Of a DNA stretch of 40,190 nucleotides, positions 33,083 to 40,190 are shown piece after piece. How positions within the stretch are numbered: position 1 is the first letter of the stretch; the number at the start of each line of letters is the position of its first letter. The DNA lies in the NCBI GenBank assembly GCA_944377745.1, contig CALWFV010000032.1, forward strand, positions 1 to 40,190, written 5' to 3'. Under the pieces are notes generated by a model that did not search any database, was not told the DNA's origin, and saw only the letters and a list, made by a program, of their open reading frames with translations. A program made the translations under genes and the position numbers. The DNA is from an uncultured Mediterraneibacter sp. (GTDB taxonomy: Bacteria > Bacillota > Clostridia > Lachnospirales > Lachnospiraceae).

Positions 33083-33186
33083 GAACATTCTGAAAATATT
33101 GTTTGAATGGTGCCGTATACCTTCGCATCAGGTGCCGTGTACCTTGTCAAAGGTACACGGCACCTGATGCGAAGGTACACGGCACC
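33083..33186. repeat. REP-like repeat copy 2 with giant 37-bp hairpin
   Basis: 33083-33120 repeats the sequence seen at 31168-31204. From 33109 to 33186 two 37-base arms pair with a single mismatch around the loop GTCA. Each arm contains two copies of GGTGCCGT(G/A)TACC separated by TTCGCATCA. The unit resembles paired REP sequences (BIME-like) associated with RAYT transposases. It ends 24 bases before the nhaC start. Confidence 0.8.
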
Positions 33187-33209
33187 CATGAAAAAGAGAG
33201 GATAAATCT

Positions 33210-34508
33210 ATGGAAAAAGAGAATGAGAAGGGAAGGGCAATCGCTCTTCTTCCGATCGGGATATTCCTGGTCATTTTTCTTGGAGCAGGAATCGTTTTTG
33301 GGGACTTTTATGCGATGCCTGCCATTGTTGCGTTTCTGATCGCGCTCTTCGTTGCGTTTTTCCAGAACCGGGAGCTGAAGTTTGATGATAAGATCAAAGT
33401 AATCGCCAGAGGTGTGGGGGAAGAAAATATCATCACGATGAGCCTGATCTTTCTGAGCGCCGGAGGATTCTCCGGCGCAGTAACGGCAGCAGGCGGTGTG
33501 GACAGCACGGTGAATCTGGGACTGTCTCTGATACCTGCGCATTTCGCAGTGGCGGGACTGTTCATTATCGGCTGTTTTATCTCGGTATCCATGGGGACTT
33601 CCATGGGAACCATTGCGGCTCTGGCTCCCATTGCGGCAGGGATCAGTGAGAAAACCGGATTCTCCATGGGAATCTGCATCGCGGCGGTAGTCTGCGGCGC
33701 CATGTTCGGGGATAATCTTTCCATGATATCAGACACAACGATCGCGGCGGTAAAGACTCAGGGCTGCGAAATGCGGGACAAGTTCAAGGCGAATTTCCTG
33801 ATCGTACTTCCGGCTGCGGTGATCACGATCGTTTATTTCTGGTTTATCACGAGAAATGTAAATTACAGGATGAGTGAAAATCTGGAGTACAATCTGTGGG
33901 AAGTGGTTCCCTATCTGGTCGTGCTCATCGGAGCCCTGCTCGGGATCAATGTATTCCTGGTGCTGGTGAGCGGGATCGTGATCTCTCTGATCGTGGGAGT
34001 GGCAGCGGGCAACATCCTTCTGTCCGAAATGTTTACGGTAGTCGGAGACGGTGTGACTTCCATGTATGATATTACAGTTATTTCCATCATTGTTGCATGC
34101 ATTGTGTCGCTGGTCAGGGAATATGGCGGAATCCAGTTTATTCTGAACCTGATCAAAAGCAGGATCAGAGGCAAGAAAGGAGCGGAAGCGGGGATTGCAC
34201 TTCTGGCTCTGTTCGTGGATCTGTGTACTGCGAACAATACTGTGGCGATCGTGATGGCAGGTCCCATTGCGAAGGAGATCAGTGATGATTACGGTGTGGA
34301 TCCGAAGCGGTCGGCTTCTATGCTTGACATTTATACGTCGGTGGGACAGGGGCTGATTCCTTACGGAGCACAGCTTCTGTCCGCTGCCACGCTGACTGCG
34401 CTGACTCCGTTCGAGATCATCCCGCATCTGGTATATCCTGTGCTCATGGCGGTCTGCGGATTTCTTTCAATTTTTCTGAGAAAAAGCAGCAAGGGAGCAG
34501 AAGCGTAG
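33210..34508 (+). CDS. Na+/H+ antiporter, NhaC family
   Basis: A 432-residue membrane protein with about eleven or twelve helices, of the NhaC-type antiporter group. The SMGTSMGTIAALAPIA and GAMFGDNLSMISDTTIAA blocks are characteristic, with Asp residues likely in ion binding, and the C-terminal half repeats the pattern (LCTANNTVAIVMAGPIAKEIS). Some family members exchange organic acids or amino acids, so Na+/H+ is the general call, not a proof. AGAGAGG precedes the ATG; the REP hairpin lies immediately upstream. Confidence 0.88.
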   Translation: MEKENEKGRAIALLPIGIFLVIFLGAGIVFGDFYAMPAIVAFLIALFVAFFQNRELKFDDKIKVIARGVGEENIITMSLIFLSAGGFSGAVTAAGGVDSTVNLGLSLIPAHFAVAGLFIIGCFISVSMGTSMGTIAALAPIAAGISEKTGFSMGICIAAVVCGAMFGDNLSMISDTTIAAVKTQGCEMRDKFKANFLIVLPAAVITIVYFWFITRNVNYRMSENLEYNLWEVVPYLVVLIGALLGINVFLVLVSGIVISLIVGVAAGNILLSEMFTVVGDGVTSMYDITVISIIVACIVSLVREYGGIQFILNLIKSRIRGKKGAEAGIALLALFVDLCTANNTVAIVMAGPIAKEISDDYGVDPKRSASMLDIYTSVGQGLIPYGAQLLSAATLTALTPFEIIPHLVYPVLMAVCGFLSIFLRKSSKGAEA

Positions 34509-34515
34509 GGCTGAG

Positions 34516-34545
34516 GTTGCGCGAAGGTTATCAGTTATGCTATAA
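34516..34545 (+). promoter_or_regulatory. thrC promoter
   Basis: TTGCGC (34516-34521), 18-base spacer, perfect TATAAT (34540-34545). Confidence 0.65.
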
Positions 34546-34586
34546 TTCAGGACAGTAAACCGTTAAAAGAAAAAGAGGGTAGAAAA

Positions 34587-36074
34587 ATGAATCTGTTATA
34601 CAAAAGTACAAGAAGCAAAGAAGGTACAGTGACTGCGTCAGAAGCAATCCTGAAGGGACTTGCGGACGACGGAGGACTGTTTGTTCCGGAATATATCCCG
34701 AAGCTGGATGTGACAATGGATGAGCTGAAGGATATGTCATATCAGGAGACAGCATATGCAGTGATGAAACAGTTCCTGACTGATTTTACAGAAGAGGAAC
34801 TGAAACACTGTATCAACAGCGCTTATGACTCCAAGTTTGATACCGAGGTCATCGCGCCCCTTGTGAAGGTGGGAGACGTGTATCACCTGGAACTGTTCCA
34901 CGGCGCGACCATCGCGTTCAAGGATATGGCTCTGTCGATCCTTCCCCATCTTCTTACGTCTGCTGCGAAGAAGAACAATGTGACCAGGGAGATCGTGATC
35001 CTTACAGCTACATCAGGCGATACGGGAAAAGCGGCTCTCGCAGGATTTGCAGATGTGCCGGGAACAAAGATCATCGTGTTCTATCCCAAGGGAGGCGTCA
35101 GCCGGGTGCAGGAACTGCAGATGGTGACCCAGAAAGGTGACAATACGGCAGTTGTTGCGATCCACGGGAATTTCGACAATGCGCAGAGCGGTGTGAAAGC
35201 TCTGTTTGAAGACAAGGAACTGGAGAAAGAACTTGCAGATGCAGGATATCAGTTTTCTTCTGCGAATTCCATCAACATTGGCCGGCTGGTGCCGCAGGTT
35301 GTCTACTACGTATACGCTTACGCGAAACTGCTCCAGAATGAGGAAATCGCAGCAGGCGAGGAGATCAACGTGACAGTTCCTACCGGAAACTTCGGAAATA
35401 TCCTTGCCGCTTACTATGCAAAGCAGATGGGGGTTCCGATCGCAAAACTGATCTGTGCTTCTAATGAAAATAAGGTGCTTTTTGATTTCTTCCGGACCGG
35501 TGTGTATGACAGAAACAGGGAGTTTATCCTGACTTCTTCCCCGTCCATGGATATCCTGATCTCCAGCAATCTGGAAAGACTGATCTATACAATTGCCGGA
35601 CAGGATGCAGAGAGGAATGCAGATCTTATGTCACAGCTCCGAGATAGAGGAAGCTATGAGATCACACCGGAGATGAAGGAGAGGCTTGCAGACTTTGAGG
35701 GAGGCTTTGCGACAGAGGAGGAGACAAAAGAGGCGATTCGCACGACATATGAGCGAACAGGATATGTTATGGATACTCACACTGCAGTTGCGTCCAGTGT
35801 ATGCGCGAAATACAGAAAAGACAGCGGAGATCAGAAAAAATGCCTGATCGCTTCCACAGCGAGCCCGTATAAGTTTATCCACAGCGTGATGAGCGCGATT
35901 GATGAAAAATATGCTTCTGTTGATGAGTTTGAACTTATTGATGAGCTGAGCAGGATTTCCGGTACGGAGATACCCGGGGCAATTCAGGAGATACGGAACG
36001 CCCAGATCCGTCACAACAGAGAGTGTGATGCAGACAAGATGAAAGAGACAGTAAAAGAAATCCTGAGTGTATAA
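34587..36074 (+). CDS. thrC: Threonine synthase
   Basis: A 495-residue PLP enzyme converting O-phosphohomoserine to threonine. The PLP lysine is K112 in HGATIAFKDMA; the phosphate-binding loop is in TATSGDTGKAAL and the NFGN loop in VPTGNFGNILAAYYAK. Start LYKSTR with DDGGLFVPE is typical of the long (type 2) threonine synthase. It uses the product line that starts with asd upstream, though hom and thrB are not here. A small membrane protein gene follows 15 bases after its stop. Confidence 0.96.
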   Translation: MNLLYKSTRSKEGTVTASEAILKGLADDGGLFVPEYIPKLDVTMDELKDMSYQETAYAVMKQFLTDFTEEELKHCINSAYDSKFDTEVIAPLVKVGDVYHLELFHGATIAFKDMALSILPHLLTSAAKKNNVTREIVILTATSGDTGKAALAGFADVPGTKIIVFYPKGGVSRVQELQMVTQKGDNTAVVAIHGNFDNAQSGVKALFEDKELEKELADAGYQFSSANSINIGRLVPQVVYYVYAYAKLLQNEEIAAGEEINVTVPTGNFGNILAAYYAKQMGVPIAKLICASNENKVLFDFFRTGVYDRNREFILTSSPSMDILISSNLERLIYTIAGQDAERNADLMSQLRDRGSYEITPEMKERLADFEGGFATEEETKEAIRTTYERTGYVMDTHTAVASSVCAKYRKDSGDQKKCLIASTASPYKFIHSVMSAIDEKYASVDEFELIDELSRISGTEIPGAIQEIRNAQIRHNRECDADKMKETVKEILSV

Positions 36075-36089
36075 AAGGAGCGGATAAAA

Positions 36090-36443
36090 ATGGACGATAT
36101 GCAGAGCATGTGGGGAATCATAGGAGTTATTGTATTCTTCTGCGGAATTTATGCCCTCTATGCATTTATCAGACTGAAGAGGCGGGGGGAGATCAATGCC
36201 ACACTTCTCCTCGGAAAAGAGTACCTGTATAAGAAGTGTAAGGACAAGGAGAGCTATACCAGAAAGGCAGGGCCGGCATTGCTTATTTTCGGGCTGGTTT
36301 CTGTCATATATGGAGTACTTGATATCATACACTGCTATGTCCATCCGATGACGATGGTGGATACTGCGGGGATGTTCATCTTTTTCGTTGTACTGGTCTG
36401 GTTTGCGGTATACACGTCAAAACTGAAACGGATGTATTTCTGA
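36090..36443 (+). CDS. Small three-helix membrane protein
   Basis: A 117-residue protein with hydrophobic helices at about 8-27, 62-82 and 91-110, and a basic cytosolic loop between the first two. It resembles the small DUF3784-like membrane proteins of Clostridia, without a known role. AAAGGAGCGG lies just upstream. It probably shares the thrC transcript and may be coupled to cdd 45 bases downstream. Confidence 0.72.
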   Translation: MDDMQSMWGIIGVIVFFCGIYALYAFIRLKRRGEINATLLLGKEYLYKKCKDKESYTRKAGPALLIFGLVSVIYGVLDIIHCYVHPMTMVDTAGMFIFFVVLVWFAVYTSKLKRMYF

Positions 36444-36488
36444 GCAGAATGCTGACGGACAAAGCGGTCCGTGCGGAAAGGACAGACG

Positions 36489-36875
36489 ATGGAATATGGA
36501 AAACTGATCGAAAAAGCCATTGAGGCAAGGAAATTCTCCTACAGCCCTTATTCTCATTTCTGTGTGGGGGCGGCTCTGCTGTGCAGTGACGGCAGGGTCT
36601 ATACCGGATGTAATATAGAGAACCGGGCATACGGACCGACAAACTGTGCAGAAAGGACTGCTATTTTCAAAGCGGTGTCTGAAGGAGAAAGGGAATTTGA
36701 TGCGATCGCGATCGTTGGGGGAGAGGAAGAACTGGTATGGTGCTATCCCTGCGGTGTGTGCAGACAGGTTATGGCAGAGTTCTGTGACGGAGGCAGATTT
36801 AAGATTATCTGCGGAAAATCTCCGGATGAATACAGAGTCTATACACTCAACGAACTCCTTCCGGAAATGTTTTAA
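36489..36875 (+). CDS. cdd: Cytidine deaminase
   Basis: A 128-residue homotetrameric-type zinc enzyme that converts cytidine and deoxycytidine to uridines in pyrimidine salvage. Zinc and catalytic residues are C53 and E55 in NCAERTA and C88, C91 in PCGVC; the FSYSPYSHFCVGAAL start and GCNIENRAY are conserved. ATG 36489 has AAAGGA seven bases upstream; the GTG at 36471 is rejected. A 15-bp terminator follows. Confidence 0.96.
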   Translation: MEYGKLIEKAIEARKFSYSPYSHFCVGAALLCSDGRVYTGCNIENRAYGPTNCAERTAIFKAVSEGEREFDAIAIVGGEEELVWCYPCGVCRQVMAEFCDGGRFKIICGKSPDEYRVYTLNELLPEMF

Positions 36876-36898
36876 TAAAAATTTGATTAAAAAATAAC

Positions 36899-36936
36899 AA
36901 AGAATGCAGGATTGAACTTAAAATCCTGCATTCTTT
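36899..36936 (+). terminator. Terminator after cdd
   Basis: AAAGAATGCAGGATT (36899-36913) pairs perfectly over 15 bases with 36922-36936, eight-base loop, T-rich 3' end. Confidence 0.85.
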
Positions 36937-37022
36937 ATTCTGATAAGCCGCGTAAAATCGATGTAAATTAATCATAAATGAATTTGAAATTTAAAAAACT
37001 TTCAAAGCACGAAAAATCATGG

Positions 37023-37051
37023 TTGCTTTTTAAATGGTTATCCTGTATAAT
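37023..37051 (+). promoter_or_regulatory. pckA promoter
   Basis: TTGCTT (37023-37028), 17-base spacer, perfect TATAAT (37046-37051). The upstream 80 bases are A/T rich with A-tracts, as in strong promoters with UP-like sequence. Confidence 0.75.
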
Positions 37052-37121
37052 ATGTGAAGGTTGGAAATTACGGTATGGATTTCCTAAAATACAATAAAGA
37101 AAGAGAGAGGTTGAACGTAAC

Positions 37122-38726
37122 ATGGCTAATATTGATTTAACTCAGTATGGTATCACGGGAACTACAGAAATTGTCCACAATCCTTCTTATGAGATGCTTT
37201 TCGAGGAGGAGACAAATCCGAATCTTGAAGGATATGACAAAGGACAGGTAAGCGAACTTGGTGCTGTCAATGTTATGACAGGTATCTACACAGGACGTTC
37301 TCCGAAAGACAAATACATTGTTATGGATGAGAACTCCAAAGACACAGTATGGTGGACATCTGACGAATATAAGAATGACAATCATCCGGCAACTCAGGAA
37401 GCATGGAATGCTGTAAAGGAGATTGCAAAGAATGAGCTCTCCAACAAGAGACTGTTTGTTGTAGACGCTTTCTGTGGCGCAAACAAAGACACCCGCATGG
37501 CGATCCGCTTCATCGTTGAGGTTGCTTGGCAGGCTCACTTCGTAACAAACATGTTCATCCGCCCGACAGCAGAGGAGCTGGAGAACTTTGTTCCGGATTT
37601 CGTCGTTTACAACGCTTCCAAAGCAAAAGTTGAGAATTACAAAGAGCTTGGTCTGAGATCAGAAACAGCGGTTATGTTCAATATCACAAGCCGCGAGCAG
37701 GTTATCGTGAACACATGGTACGGCGGAGAGATGAAGAAAGGTATGTTCTCTATGATGAACTACTATCTGCCGCTGAAGGGCATCGCTTCCATGCACTGCT
37801 CAGCAAACACAGACCTGAACGGCGAAAATACAGCTATCTTCTTCGGTCTTTCCGGAACAGGTAAGACAACACTTTCCACAGATCCGAAGAGACTTCTGAT
37901 CGGTGATGACGAGCACGGCTGGGATGACAACGGAGTATTCAACTTCGAAGGCGGATGCTATGCTAAGGTTATCGATCTTGACAAAGATTCTGAGCCGGAT
38001 ATCTACAATGCGATCAAGAGAAACGCTCTTCTTGAGAACGTTACACTGGATGCAGAGGGACATATCGACTTCACAGATAAGAGCGTGACAGAGAATACAC
38101 GTGTATCTTACCCGATCGACCATATCGAGAAGATCGTTCGTCCGATATCTGCAGCCCCGGCAGCGAAGAATGTAATCTTCCTGTCAGCTGATGCATTTGG
38201 AGTACTTCCGCCGGTATCCGTTCTGACACCGGAGCAGACAGAGTACTACTTCCTGTCAGGATTTACAGCTAAACTTGCAGGAACAGAGCGCGGTATCACA
38301 GAGCCGACACCGACATTCTCCGCATGTTTCGGACAGGCATTCCTTGAGCTGCACCCGACAAAATATGCAGAGGAACTCGTTAAGAGAATGAAAGCAAGCG
38401 GAGCGAAAGCTTACCTTGTAAATACAGGATGGAACGGAACAGGAAAACGTATCTCCATCAAAGATACTCGTGGAATCATCGATGCAATCCTCAGCGGAGC
38501 AATCCTTGACGCACCGACAAAGACGATCCCGCACTTCAACTTTGAAGTTCCGACAGAGCTTCCGGGAGTTGATCCGGCAATCCTTGACCCGAGAGACACA
38601 TATGCTGATGCTTCCGAGTGGGAAGAAAAAGCAAAAGATCTGGCTGCAAGATTCGTTAAGAACTTCAAGAAATACGAGAGTAACGAGCTTGGAAAAGCTC
38701 TTGTCGCAGCTGGTCCGCAGGAGTAA
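37122..38726 (+). CDS. pckA: Phosphoenolpyruvate carboxykinase (ATP)
   Basis: A 534-residue enzyme interconverting oxaloacetate and PEP with ADP/ATP and CO2. In gut Clostridia it often runs in the CO2-fixing direction, feeding oxaloacetate to fermentation and aspartate. Seen: [23 protein letters not shown], the kinase P-loop GLSGTGKT (242-249), and GDDEHGW. Codon choice leans to ACA, GCA and GCT, unlike the ACG/GCG-rich neighbours, which suggests a highly expressed gene. Strong promoter before and strong terminator after: a single-gene unit. Confidence 0.97.
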   Translation: MANIDLTQYGITGTTEIVHNPSYEMLFEEETNPNLEGYDKGQVSELGAVNVMTGIYTGRSPKDKYIVMDENSKDTVWWTSDEYKNDNHPATQEAWNAVKEIAKNELSNKRLFVVDAFCGANKDTRMAIRFIVEVAWQAHFVTNMFIRPTAEELENFVPDFVVYNASKAKVENYKELGLRSETAVMFNITSREQVIVNTWYGGEMKKGMFSMMNYYLPLKGIASMHCSANTDLNGENTAIFFGLSGTGKTTLSTDPKRLLIGDDEHGWDDNGVFNFEGGCYAKVIDLDKDSEPDIYNAIKRNALLENVTLDAEGHIDFTDKSVTENTRVSYPIDHIEKIVRPISAAPAAKNVIFLSADAFGVLPPVSVLTPEQTEYYFLSGFTAKLAGTERGITEPTPTFSACFGQAFLELHPTKYAEELVKRMKASGAKAYLVNTGWNGTGKRISIKDTRGIIDAILSGAILDAPTKTIPHFNFEVPTELPGVDPAILDPRDTYADASEWEEKAKDLAARFVKNFKKYESNELGKALVAAGPQE

Positions 38727-38754
38727 TCTCCGGATTCGTGCAAATGATAAGATG

Positions 38755-38793
38755 AAAAAAACTGTGAGGCAATTTTGTCTCACAGTTTTTTTT
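38755..38793. terminator. Terminator between pckA and the EFR1 gene
   Basis: A 14-bp stem, AAAAAAACTGTGAG with its complement, ending in eight Ts on the plus strand and an A run on the other side, so it serves both convergent genes. Confidence 0.9.
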
Positions 38794-38809
38794 GCAGCGG
38801 CCAGATAGA

Positions 38810-39592
38810 TCAGAGAAAAATCTCGGCAGCTTTGTCACTCTGACAGACTTTTTTCAGTTTTCCTTCCGCGATACGGTACTTCAATGAATTTACGGAGCGG
38901 GCATTCTGCTTGCAGATCCTTACGCATTTCAGACAGCCAATGCATTTCTTGTGGTCGGTTGTCTTGGGATCTTTTATGGAGATTGCTCCGGCCGGACAGG
39001 ATCTGGCGCATGCTTTACATTCGGTACAGGAATTAACATCGGCTTTCGGGAAGAGCATATTCTTGCTGTACTTTCTGTAAGGTCTGTTTCCGGGGACATG
39101 AATATCAATATTATCAAAATTATCTTCTTTTTTCAGACGGCGGTTCAGATTGACACCGTATTCTGCGATAACTTTCATATCCGCTTTATTAGGACGCCGC
39201 GCCCCGATTGTCTCCACAATGGAGTGCTCTGCGGGAAATGCAGCGGCTCCGATCACTTTGAATCCATTATTTTCCACCAGGTCTTTCAATTCAATGAGGG
39301 CGTCTTCATATTCTCTGCAGCCGTATGTAGCAATGAGGGCAGCAGGAGTATTTTTCCCGGTCACATTCTGAAGATATTGAGCGAAGAGGGCCGGAACCCG
39401 TCCTCCGTATACCGGAATCCCGAAAAGAACAAAATCATTTTCGGCAAATTTGAGAACAGGTTTCTTTTCTTTATAGACAGAAAAATCATGGGACACTGAC
39501 TTCAGATCAATGTTGCGTGCGACTTCCATGATAACTTTTCTGGTTCTTCCTGTGGGGCTGAAATAGACAAGCTTCAATTCATTCATTTTCAT
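38810..39592 (-). CDS. EFR1-family ferredoxin (flavodoxin plus two 4Fe-4S clusters)
   Basis: A 260-residue redox protein. The N-terminal part is a flavodoxin-like domain (LVYFSPTGRTRKV binds FMN phosphate; FGIPVYGGRVP and ALIATYGCREYEDA follow). The C-terminal part carries two cluster motifs: CTECKACARSCP and CIGCLKCVRIC. Such proteins shuttle electrons in anaerobes; partners are unknown. AAAAGGAG supports ATG 39592. Possible operators upstream: CGGAC-N5-GTCCG (39635-39649) and ATGATATCAT (about 39668-39677). Confidence 0.92.
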   Translation of the reverse strand: MKMNELKLVYFSPTGRTRKVIMEVARNIDLKSVSHDFSVYKEKKPVLKFAENDFVLFGIPVYGGRVPALFAQYLQNVTGKNTPAALIATYGCREYEDALIELKDLVENNGFKVIGAAAFPAEHSIVETIGARRPNKADMKVIAEYGVNLNRRLKKEDNFDNIDIHVPGNRPYRKYSKNMLFPKADVNSCTECKACARSCPAGAISIKDPKTTDHKKCIGCLKCVRICKQNARSVNSLKYRIAEGKLKKVCQSDKAAEIFL

Positions 39593-39634
39593 AAGTCAAA
39601 ACTCCTTTTGTGTATCTTCCATCTTTCTCTGAAC

Positions 39635-39649
39635 CGGACTGACTGTCCG
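39635..39649. promoter_or_regulatory. Inverted repeat upstream of the EFR1 gene
   Basis: CGGAC-TGACT-GTCCG, five-base arms. The GGACTGACTGTCC layout resembles operators of TetR-family repressors. It lies about 45 bases before the start of the gene on the minus strand. Confidence 0.45.
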
Positions 39650-39755
39650 ATAGATGAGTTTATAACTATGATATCATAATGCAGCTTAAAATGCACGGGT
39701 TCTGAAAACGGATATAGAATAGTTTCTTCTGGAAAATATCTCTGAAAAGAAGCGG

Positions 39756-39784
39756 TTGTAAAATTCATGTAAATGGAGTATAAT
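39756..39784 (+). promoter_or_regulatory. Promoter of the 6S-like RNA
   Basis: TTGTAA (39756-39761), 17-base spacer, perfect TATAAT (39779-39784). Predicted start near 39791. Confidence 0.8.
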
Positions 39785-39790
39785 ACTCCT

Positions 39791-40022
39791 AGAATTGATA
39801 AGACAGTTGACCTGGAATGTGCGACAACCCTGTAATTTTGAACCTACATTACTTTAAAAGGGATTCTTATATTTCTGTAATATGTCAGGCCTCCGAGTTG
39901 CAGTGGAAGACAGAAAAGCAGATGCGGTTGCCCACCTAGCTGTGGCTAGGAGTCAAAATACAGGACCGGCATTTTGGGTAACTACTAAAGATAAAGGCGG
40001 TCGTCTTGTACGGCCGCTTTTT
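39791..40022 (+). ncRNA. ssrS: 6S RNA (probable)
   Basis: A transcript of about 230 bases with promoter and terminator but no ORF. It folds as one long interrupted hairpin: outer pairs AGTT(G)ACC with GGTAACT (39805-39812 with 39977-39983), then an unpaired bubble, then CCTGTA(A)TTTTGA (39829-39841) with TCAAAATACAGG (39953-39964), and near the tip CCTAGC-TGTG-GCTAGG (39935-39950). A closing stem, a central bubble and an apical arm are the plan of 6S RNA, which mimics open promoter DNA and sequesters sigma-A RNA polymerase. The sequence also looks like clostridial 6S as I remember it, but I cannot run the model. Confidence 0.65.
39993..40022 (+). terminator. Terminator of the 6S-like RNA
   Basis: AAAGGCGGTCGT and ACGGCCGCTTT pair (two G-T wobbles) around CTTGT, followed by TTTTT. 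Confidence 0.88.
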
Positions 40023-40028
40023 CATTAT

Positions 40029-40190
40029 GTGTGCCGAGCATGGCACTAATCTTACTGGTGCAAGTCCAGTCACGGGTATTTACCGCCAAGTGTAGCGAAC
40101 CACAAGCCGGTGCCAGTAATGGCATGGGTGGAGGAAGTGGTGTAGCAAAGTTCTTGAGCCTACGAACAGAAACTTGATCAGGCGATTAGG
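40029..40190 (+). mobile_element. Group II intron, 5' end (partial)
   Basis: Begins with the GTGYG boundary consensus (GTGTG at 40029) and continues with domain-I-like sequence: GTGCC-GAGCAT-GGCAC hairpin, GCAAGTCCAGTC, GTGTAGCGAACCACAAGCC, then GAACAGAAACTTGAT. These resemble the first 160 bases of bacterial group II introns. The insertion is seven bases past a rho-independent terminator, the preferred site of class C introns. The reverse-transcriptase gene and domains V-VI would lie beyond the window. Confidence 0.7.

Noticed and set aside
39791-40022. SRP RNA, tmRNA or RNase P instead of 6S
   Set aside because: No GGAAG/GCAG SRP tetraloop domain, no tRNA-like ends of tmRNA, and no GAGGAAAGTCC core of RNase P.
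1-40190. CRISPR arrays, rRNA genes or complete insertion sequences
   Set aside because: No regularly spaced direct repeats, no rRNA-like sequence and no transposase gene were seen; only the recombinase tail, REP-like repeats and the intron end indicate mobility.

Overview
The window reads as chromosomal DNA from an anaerobic gut-type member of the Firmicutes, most likely family Lachnospiraceae. The reasons are moderate GC with AT-rich intergenic DNA, strong Shine-Dalgarno sites, near-consensus sigma-A promoters, Clostridia-style TPP and glycine riboswitches, AsnA-type asparagine synthetase, ATP-dependent PEP carboxykinase and an EFR1-type flavodoxin/ferredoxin. The species cannot be named from sequence alone.

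Layout. 1-500: the last codons of a serine recombinase, then an N-terminally truncated XRE regulator, which looks like the edge of an integrated element. 795-5972: thiamin salvage cluster (thiW, TPP riboswitch, thiM, thiE, a HAD phosphatase, thiD, cytX). It takes up thiazole and HMP precursors and joins them into thiamin phosphate. 6188-9934: membrane-bound XRE regulator, then an AraC regulator divergent from a GH13 alpha-glucosidase. 10035-13512: small PH-like protein, asnA (minus), an AT-rich gene-free stretch with its own promoter, many small hairpins and a terminator-like stem (candidate structured RNA), and two membrane proteins. 13528-16614: MecA-like class B penicillin-binding protein (minus) with a BlaI/MecI-type palindrome in its promoter, and a divergent PHP-domain phosphoesterase. 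16723-18489: glycine-riboswitch-controlled Na+/amino acid symporter and tRNA-Thr(CGT), both minus. 18679-21206: hotdog thioesterase, TetR regulator and NSS transporter.

21390-25992 is the most unusual locus. A MerR DNA-binding domain is fused to an FtsX/MacB-type permease, followed by its ABC ATPase and a second permease. A promoter with the 19-bp spacer and inverted repeat typical of MerR control lies in front. The transporter itself therefore seems to be the transcription factor.

26088-27645 is a NitT/TauT-type ABC pair with no binding protein. 27884-36875 is mostly biosynthetic: queH, argH, asd, leuC-leuD, nhaC, thrC, a small membrane protein and cdd. Several genes belong to aspartate-family metabolism. 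Two diverged copies of a REP-like repeat flank leuCD, the second extended into a 37-bp hairpin. 37122-39592: pckA and an EFR1 ferredoxin (minus). 39756-40022: a strong promoter, a 6S-like RNA and a terminator, directly followed by the 5' end of a group II intron that runs off the window.
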